Shown here: in pieces, positions 57,390 to 64,000 of the stretch
How positions within the stretch are numbered: position 1 is the stretch's first letter
Layout of the letters: every line of letters begins with the position of its first letter
Origin: Yponomeuta sedellus
Lineage: Eukaryota > Arthropoda > Insecta > Lepidoptera > Yponomeutidae
Reading direction: 5' to 3'
NCBI GenBank assembly: GCA_934045075.1
Contig: OW203723.1
Span: 19,204,035 to 19,268,034, forward strand
Length of the DNA: 64,000 bases
Position numbers and translations under genes: made by a program
Notes under the pieces: model-generated
What the model was told of the DNA's origin: nothing
Database searches by the model: none
The model's input: only the letters and a program-made list of their open reading frames with translations

Positions 57390-57416
57390 CAATTAGCCTC
57401 TAAATAGGTTTTTAAA
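57390..57416 (+). mobile_element. SINE tail fragment
   Basis: TTAGCCTCTAAATAGGTTTT, the terminal part of the CCTCTAAATAGG family only. Confidence 0.5.
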
Positions 57417-58034
57417 ACTAACGTGCTGAAAAGTCGTGACTCGTGACTTTTGACGTTTAAAAGCGCGACCCACGTCGACGTACTACCCAGGTATGTCGGT
57501 CCGTCTGGATGTCTGGGTCTGGCTGTGCCTGTTCGCGACTGAGCACAGATACGACAAGTACTTACTAGGAAGCTGAAAATTGTCATAACGACGCCGACAA
57601 ATCGGTAAGATAAAATTTCGGTAGGTAATAGTTTTTTTAGGGTACCTACCTACGTCTTTTGAATTGGTCGTTTAAAAATTAAAAATATTATGAACGTTGA
57701 AAAGCAATTTTTCTATTTAGAGATCCGTTTGATTCTTTTACAGAACCCTACACACACTGCACGTGGCCCTACCCGCACTTGGTAGGTTTTTTTATAAGAA
57801 GCATAGTTGGTACACTTTTAACTACCTACCTATATCAAATATGATCAAGTACCTATTTATGTGAAATTCTCAAATTCGCAATTGGAGACGAAGTCGAATT
57901 CAAATTTTGAAGATGCTGACGTGATTTGTTTATGTATTGACCAAGATACGTCATTAATTAAATATTCTGTTAAGGCTGCTGCTCCTTCTGGCATCCGTCT
58001 CGCTCGCACATTGTAACTTTTTTATTTAGCCTAC

Positions 58035-58235
58035 AGGGTCTAGTTGCAGAGCACAAGCATTCTCTCAAAGAAAGAGACCGATTATAGGCTTAAAAAATTA
58101 CCACGCGTGGGTATCGCAGTTGGCAGGGTCCGAGCAATTTTAGAGCCGAGGTATTGAGAACACCTTAGGCAGGCGGCTTTCCTCACTATGTTTTCCTCCA
58201 CGTTAGTCACTGGTATTGATACAACATGAACATTT
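58035..58235 (-). mobile_element. SINE body (CATCGTGAGGAAACC family), minus
   Basis: TTACCACGCGTGGGTATCGC tail and TTTCCTCACTATGTTTTCC core; head missing. Confidence 0.6.
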
Positions 58236-58624
58236 ACAAATGAACTTTCTTTTAAATTTTATTATGATGTGTACATATACTTACTATTGACAAATGTGGT
58301 TTGGGCGTCTCTAATAATAAAATTACGCACATTTTCGATAAATTTTAATTTTCCTACGCGTAATAACTTTTCGAAAGAAGAGTGTGAAGTAAGAAGTTCA
58401 TGGTTTTAGTGATAACGTCTGTTAGGTTAGGTTGAATCTTATAAAATCTCCAACACACACTAATTTAAACTAATTTAAATCGTTTTTCGAGTGTTTTAGA
58501 GACTCGTGTTTTTATAAATAAGACCTTCTTATCTAGAATAAGAAGTAAGTATGGGATAACAAAAATACAGCAAGGCCTTTTTATTATTATATATTTAATT
58601 TCTTAGCTTAATTTAATTCGTCCA

Positions 58625-58860
58625 TAATTAGTCCACTGCTAGACATAGCCCTCCTCTAATGAGCGCCATAGCGCAAGGTTGTGCCATCATTGGGGGGTAA
58701 GCCCATAATCCCCACGCTGGGCATGCGGGTTGGGGATCGCAGTTTGGTGGAATTGTACTGCAGGGGGCGCTGCTGCCCACCCCCCGGTTTTCGTCCCTTA
58801 GTCGCCATTTACGACACCCGCCGGAAGAATTTGGGTTAATGCTATTCTCTAGGCCGACAC
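58625..58860. repeat. Dispersed repeat (TAGTCGCCATTTACGAC family)
   Basis: GTCCACTGCTAGACATAGCC, GGTTGGGGATCGCAGTTTGG and CTTAGTCGCCATTTACGACA. A second copy is at 23782-23970, so the open frame across it is incidental. Confidence 0.55.
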
Positions 58861-59709
58861 CAAACAGCAAGATGCTCAAATGCTCATGCTTTGACAATTT
58901 ATTAAATATGTTAGAATGTCTGAGCGAAACCATTTCCGCATGTAAAAGGACCCTTAAGTACATTAACTTATAATATTATTATCATTGTATATCGTTGAAT
59001 CATCGGAATAACCGCAGTCTGCTTCCCAATTGTCTCTCTTGACTATTGATGATCTTGTTACACGAAAGAGCGGCATTGTTGTAGGAATGATAAATGAATT
59101 TTTGCGATTGCATCCTCTTTACGATGTGAACCGACTGCGCAAGAATAAATAGGCGGGCTTGATTAAAGGACAAAGATGATTACAGCATTGGTAGTACCTA
59201 CGATGGCATGGGTCACGTGTTTTGAGGCCACAGATCACCCCCAGGGTGTGATCTGTGTTTGAGGCGCATAAAGGCGCAGGAATTTCACAATTTATGTACT
59301 GAAGGCATATCTCATCTTTCAGTTCTATCCATCCCAAACAATTACGCTTACATATTGTCTGGAAGGAATCGCTAAAAGCGTTCCCTTCCAGACAATATGT
59401 ACCTAAGCGTAATTGTGTACGGCAGAACCTAGATATGTAGCTCTACAATACATTAATGTATTTTGGTGTGTACAATAAAGAGTTCTAATCTAATCTAATT
59501 TCATGCAACGCGTCTCCCTGGCTGTTCAAGGTGGTATGGCATTGAATTTTTAGTAATAATTAATCGTGATTAGTTCATCTTCAATGTTTATGTACGTATA
59601 ATTATTATATCTCTTTATTTATTTATCTATCTATGTATTATCATTTGTGTAGATTTATACGACCCTTCTCTGTAGCCTCTGGCTTACGGTGTTTGTGTTC
59701 TTATAGTAT

Positions 59710-59764
59710 ACTAGCTTTTGCCCGCGACTCCGTCCGCGTGGACTTTAGTTATTCAGCATGCTTC
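59710..59764 (-). mobile_element. Helitron 3' terminus
   Basis: On the minus strand the sequence runs through GCGGACGGAGTCGCGGGC to AAAAGCTAG followed by host T, the standard Helitron CTAG|T end. It has the same end as the complete copy at 35880-36256. It probably belongs with the helicase remnant at 59984-60250, the two being separated by a LINE tail. Confidence 0.7.
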
Positions 59765-59774
59765 AATAAAAGGT

Positions 59775-59893
59775 GCAGATGACTGGAAGAGATCACTTTT
59801 AGTGATAAGACCGCCGTCTGTACTGTTAGGTTAAGAAATATCTGTGTAATTTCCATTTTTATGTACAATAAAGTGTTCTCTATCTATCTATCT
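59775..59893 (+). mobile_element. LINE 3' tail inside a Helitron relic
   Basis: GAAGAGATCACTTTTAGTGA, TAAGACCGCC, ending ATGTACAATAAAGTGTTCTC plus a (CTAT)n tract. It separates the Helitron helicase remnant from the Helitron 3' end. Confidence 0.6.
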
Positions 59894-59983
59894 TTCTTTA
59901 TTATTAACGATCATTGCAAAACAGACTTAAGGGGAAACTGCAGTATTTTAAATTCGAATAGGTACTCCGATGGAATAAGTGGT

Positions 59984-60250
59984 TTACGGGGTACCTATAT
60001 ATACCGATTCTACTCTAGCACAGCCAGTAAATACAATGGCCTGTATTACGTTTTTATGTAAAACTTTCACGCGCAACCTGGTCCCATTGCACAAATTGGG
60101 TGGATTAAGATTTCGCGGTAGTGGTACTGGAGCACCAACTTTAAGGATAAGACGTGTGTGAGACGGTAGACCAGGTGGGTTCAGGGTATTTAATGACTCT
60201 ACGGGATAGTGTACTGCATCATCCATATGCAATACAGTGACCACAGACTA
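59984..60250 (-). pseudogene. Helitron Rep/helicase remnant (Pif1-type helicase C-terminal part)
   Basis: A frame of about 86 codons with HMDDAVHYPVESLN, GLPSHTRLILKVGAP, RNLNPPNLCNGTRLRV and VFTGCARVESVYI. These match the C-terminal helicase region of Helitron proteins (YPVEFLN, L.LKVG.P, RNL....LCNGTRL, FTG) as known to me. The upstream helicase motifs and the Rep domain are absent, so it is a fragment. The reading LKVGAPVPLPRNL deviates at the usual IMLLRNL, a sign of decay. A Helitron 3' terminus in the same orientation lies 220 bp downstream. Confidence 0.75.
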
Positions 60251-60422
60251 ATCAAAAGATCAGATTAACAAAGTAATTAGTAGCGTTGGTGCATCTGGCA
60301 CGCCGTTTTTTCTACTTTTTACTTCTTTCTTTTCCTAGTAGCCGTTTTGGCGAGGACAGGAAGAAGTGAAGGAGAGGCGGGCTCTGAAATTGGCACGGCA
60401 ACTTAATTCCGTACATATACAT

Positions 60423-60881
60423 AATAAAAAAAATATTAAAAAAAATAAAAGAACCCGACTGCAGTGATAGATCAACTGAAAGGAAAAAAACAAGATAATT
60501 TTACTTTTAAAATGCTAACCTCGATTCAGAAGAGATCATGCTGCTTTTCTTGAGGGACCAAATGATATAACTTTATAAGCATTATTTGCTCAAACTGTTG
60601 CAGTTATAACTTTATATCAAATGATGCAGTCGGGACCCATTACTGTTTGTTTAAAGTCCTCTAATGGGTCCCGACTGCATCATTTTATATAAATTTATAA
60701 CTGCAACAGTTTGAGCAAATAATGCTTATAAAGTTATATCATTTGGTCCCTCAAGAAAAGCAGCATGATCTCTTCTGAATCGAGGTTAGCATTTTAAAAT
60801 TAAAATTATCTTGTTTTTTTCCTTTCAGTTGATCTATCACTGCAGTCGGGTTCTTTTATTTTTTTAAATATTTTTTTTATT
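60423..60881. repeat. Near-perfect palindrome, about 220-bp arms
   Basis: Left arm about 60423-60642 and right arm 60662-60881 are reverse complements with only small A/T-run differences, separated by 19 nt. Outer word AGAACCCGACTGCAGTGATA; inner word CAGTCGGGACCCATTA. No coding content. Confidence 0.85.
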
Positions 60882-61269
60882 TTTCACCTTTTAGTGACTC
60901 AGTAGAATGATGAAATTTAAAGGTCCATCTGTACTGCTTACATCCTTTAAATCGTAATATTATTTTCTTTCCTAAATGAATTTTATTTTATTGCTTTATT
61001 TTCTTTTGCTCGACAAAGGACATGTCTCGGCAAATCATAAATGTTTTTATTGATATAGTCATAGGTACCACCTGCCTGCATTCAAAATTTATGTCGTACG
61101 ATATTTTTTAGCTAGTATAATCAATATGGTCCAATGGTGTTAAACAATCTAGAATATTCGCAGAGACTGATAAAAGGAAACTACAGATTTTTTTCTTTAT
61201 TATCCCTACATAAATTGTCTTTTTTTTTATATAGCCATAAACGCTTCACTGCACCTAGTTATATAATGT

Positions 61270-61890
61270 TAACGATTGTAGGTGGGGACTGGAATAGCCT
61301 CAAATTATGTCCTCGACCTGAACGGCGCTCAGCTTTCGGCATCTCCAGAGTAGAATTCTTCGTGCTTGCATTGCTGGGCCCAGTTTTCGGTCTCGCTAAT
61401 TACTTAGAATAATGACTTGTAAATGGTCTGAGCCTTCGGCCGCGGCCTGTACAAAGGTGCGACAGGTTTTCTCGTGCACGTTTCGTGAGGCTCGGCCTTG
61501 GGCCTCGCTAGTTACTTAAAGTTGGAACTTGTGGGTGGGGACGTGAATAGTCTCTGTCGGAACCAAGCTCGGCTTTCTGCCTCGCCGTGCCAGTGGTCCC
61601 TGTATCTGCTTTGCTTTATTAGCGAGTAATGGCTCTCGGCCTTGCCTGCGTGGCCTGTACGGAGCTCGGCTTTCAACCTCGTCACAGCAACTTTAAGTAG
61701 CTGTCGCGGCCTTCGGCCGCGCTATTTACTTAAAGGTTGGGTACTTTGCGTGGGAAAATGAATAGTCTAAACCTTCGGAACCAATCTGAACGGAGCTCGG
61801 CCTTCGGCCTCGCTGTGGCAGTTTTCCACGCACCCGCATCATGTGGCTCGGCCTTTGGCCTAGCGTAGTTACTTAGACGCTTAAGGCTAT
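61270..61890. repeat. Imperfect GC-rich tandem repeat with TCGGCCTTCGGCCTCG cores
   Basis: About a dozen occurrences of GCTCGGCCTTCGGCCTCGC-like words, often followed by CTAGTTACTTA. Longer similarity between blocks (GGTGGGGACTGGAATAG / GGTGGGGACGTGAATAG / GCGTGGGAAAATGAATAG) repeats roughly every 200-250 bp. The open frame at 61134-61412 is incidental. Confidence 0.65.
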
Positions 61891-61904
61891 AAGGCTATAA
61901 GGCT

Positions 61905-62520
61905 TCTCACACTCGTGTTAGGCGTAGTTCAACAAAAGTTTAATTTTTAAATACAAATGAATGATCTAGAAGAAACAAACCACTTTATAGGCATTACTTC
62001 TTTCCGTATTTGTACCGATTCTATAAACGGTTTGTTTACATGTAGACCAAAGCCGAAATTATGTATACACATGTATTAGAATAAATCAAATATAGCAGCG
62101 CCATGTAGTGGCTAAAAGTGGTACTTTAATTGCTTAGAAGTGAAAGTTATTTTTTATTTCGTTGGTTCTCTATTAATGCTGATTTTATGTAACCTACGAA
62201 ATCCGCAAAATTCTGTTTTAAATACTTCACACCTTTTAGGCGTAGTTCAACAAAATTAGGATTCGAATTCAATGAACAAAATATAACAGCGCCATCTAGT
62301 GGCTCCTAGCTGTACTTTAACGAAGCTTATTAACGTTTTTTAATTTTTCGTCACGGTTCTGATCGCATAATTCTGATTTTATATAGCCTATGACACCCGC
62401 GCAAAGATGCCGAATCGAATGACACCTTATTTAACGAAATCTGACCATTGGTTAAGGAGTTATGAGGGAACATAGAATCGGACATACTCGTACTTACATA
62501 CATACATACGAACTAAACAC
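61905..62520 (+). repeat. Two diverged tandem units (AGGCGTAGTTCAAC) ending in CATACATACATAC
   Basis: Unit 1 about 61918-62235 and unit 2 about 62237-62520 both start TTAGGCGTAGTTCAACAAAA. Both carry ATAGCAGCGCCAT.TAGTGGC or ATAACAGCGCCATCTAGTGG and GCTGATTTTATGTAACCTA-like words. Unit 2 ends in a (CATA)n tract, as a retroelement tail would. Confidence 0.55.
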
Positions 62521-63164
62521 ATTACCCTCCTTTTGGGCTTCGCCGCAGTCGTGTAAAAATGGCCATGAGATAGATAATGTGAAAAGCGTAGTCAACCCAC
62601 GGGGTTACCTGTAGTACCAACACTAAATATAGGTAAACTTCAAAGACGTACTGAAAGAGTTGCCCTGTCGCTTCCAGCTCACATAAACTAACATAAGTAG
62701 GAGAGCGTGACATGTCAATACAGTATTAAGTAGCTCTGGAGTAATTGGCTACTAAATCCCAGTTCCTACATCTACTAATCCCAGTTGGCTACTACATGGC
62801 TAACGATTTGCTCACGTACCTCCCTAGCCATCACCTGTGTGTCATACAACAGTGGCAGTGGTTCGACATGGCCCGAAACAGAGAGATAATAGGAACTGCA
62901 GTGTGGGGCACCACACTGCAGTTCTTATTATCAGATTCATCAATTTGTAACAACTCAACAATCATTGCATGTGAGGGATAACAAACAATAAGTAAATATC
63001 AAAGGTTCCACTCAACAACCAAGAAATTAAAACACCGTAAACGAACGAAGAGTAATATTATGCCAAGACAGAATGGCTTTTACGTCGACTACAAAAGGTA
63101 ATAAATATTATATAGTGGTAATAAGTATATAGTTTAGTTTAAAAAAAAAAGATATTTGACAGTA

Positions 63165-63298
63165 AAATATCACCTCATCGTTTGAGACTACCCTTCCTTC
63201 TCCACGTCACCTGTTGGTTGGCTAGAATAAAATACTATTTAGTATTAAGAGTGTACAATCTTTACAGGTACAATAATGATTAATAATAATAATAATAT
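63165..63298 (+). mobile_element. LINE 3' tail (CTCCACGTCACCTGTTGG family)
   Basis: Same words as 8620-8760, ending in an AAT-rich tract. Confidence 0.5.
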
Positions 63299-63329
63299 TT
63301 CCCAACAACATCCAAGAATACAACAGAAA

Positions 63330-64000
63330 AAAAATTTGCAACCCCGTTAACTCCCTTAAGGGCGGAATTTAGTAAAAACGGCGAAACACGTATTCAATCA
63401 ATTGTGTTGAAGAGTATTTATTTTCATCCGGGTCATCCGGGACCACGGTACCTGAAAAAGTGCCGAAACGTTGGAAAATTGTAAAAATGTAATAAACGAG
63501 CATAAATCCGTATAAAAACAGTTTTAATTATTTATTTTAAGTTTGAAGAAAATTAGACATTATTATTTATACCTCCCACACAAATTTTAGAAACCCTTTC
63601 ACCCCCTTAGGGGTTAAATTTAAAAATAATCCGGTCTTATTCCATGCCTACATTATGTATACAGATCCTATGTGCAAGATTTCAGCTTCCTAGGTTCAAT
63701 TTTGGAAAAGATTCAAGGAATAAAATTTTGCTACCCCTTTCACTCCCTTAAGGGTTAAATTTAGAAAAACGGTGAAATACGTGTTCAATAGATTGTGTTA
63801 AAGAGTATTTATTTTAAGTTTCAAGAAAATTAGACGACGTTCTGTATACTTCCCATACAAATTTTGACAACTCTTTTGACCCCCTTAGGGGTTGAGTTTC
63901 AAAAAATCCTCTCTTATTCCTTGCCTATATTATATACAGACTCTCTGTGCAAAATTTCAGCTTCCTAGGTCCAAGGGCTTGGGCTGGGCGTTGATGAGTG
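63330..64000 (-). mobile_element. Helitron relative with internal duplication, cut by window end
   Basis: Body matches the 35880-36256 Helitron. Two successive copies of the internal segment (CCCTTAAGGG..., ATTGTGTTGAAGAGTATT, GAAAATTAGAC, TTTCAGCTTCCTAGGT) lie at about 63338-63705 and 63720-64000. The usual 3' end is missing at 63330 and the 5' end lies beyond the window. A Penelope tail is nested at 63425-63528. Confidence 0.7.
63425..63528 (+). mobile_element. Penelope-like element 3' tail (104 bp) inserted in a Helitron
   Basis: Contains GTGCCGAAACGTTGG and AATAAACGAG, matching the tail of the element at 17873-18918. It is flanked by perfect 10-bp direct repeats TATTTATTTT (63415-63424 and 63529-63538), and removing it restores the Helitron sequence seen in sister copies. 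Confidence 0.8.

Larger units (their letters stand above)
56165..58030. other. Intergenic, no gene recognised
   Basis: Frames open on both strands at 56199-56421 and a 133-codon minus frame at 57185-57586. The latter runs through a SINE tail and a hairpin element, so it is not a gene. Confidence 0.5.

Noticed and set aside
57185..57586. 133-codon minus frame
   Set aside because: It spans a SINE tail and a hairpin element and has no gene-like features.
59984..60161. Plus-strand frames opposite the helicase remnant
   Set aside because: The minus frame matches Helitron helicase motifs, so the plus frames are antisense shadows.

Overview
The window is eukaryotic intergenic and intronic DNA from an insect, almost certainly a moth or butterfly. 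It is AT-rich and gene-sparse, and it is packed with short interspersed elements, Helitrons ending in CTAG|T, TA-flanked MITEs and LINE 3' tails of kinds familiar from Lepidoptera. The few genes have small exons with GT-AG introns. No bacterial-type features, rRNA genes or intact tRNA genes were found. Species-level identity cannot be read from the sequence.

The supported host genes lie on the minus strand, four of them clustered between about 34 and 53.4 kb. All encode small proteins that begin with a signal peptide. In transcription order they are: gene D (53372-53106; single exon, 88 aa, with an in-frame 40-codon extension after the stop); gene C (51524-50810; 2 exons, 111 aa); gene B (49352-44956; 4 tiny exons, 114 aa, assembled here from splice signals and frame); and gene A (37737-34150; 4 exons, 281 aa, glycine-rich). 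A and C are paralogues. They share a pre-domain with the motif VVLV..VLAPP and an intron at the same codon in the same phase. Gene A adds a furin-like RQKR site and a long Gly/Tyr repeat region that C lacks. A, B and C have TATA boxes just upstream. A fifth, incomplete gene (E) starts with a signal-peptide exon at 16317-16267 beside a GC-rich island.

The rest is mostly mobile DNA. From 1 to 16 kb there is a dimeric tRNA-like SINE, MITEs, a LINE 3' fragment and Helitrons. At 17.9-18.9 kb there is a 5'-truncated Penelope-like element with a GIY-YIG endonuclease. From 19 to 34 kb there are tRNA-derived and 5S rRNA-derived SINEs, a four-unit foldback array and Helitrons. The gene cluster itself carries SINE, Helitron and MITE insertions in introns and spacers. 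At 54.9-55.9 kb lies a head-to-tail Helitron array. From 59.7 to 64 kb there are a Helitron helicase remnant, a palindrome of about 450 bp, a GC-rich imperfect tandem repeat, and a Helitron cut by the window edge that contains a 104-bp Penelope tail. Near-perfect foldbacks with short loops are unusually frequent throughout.
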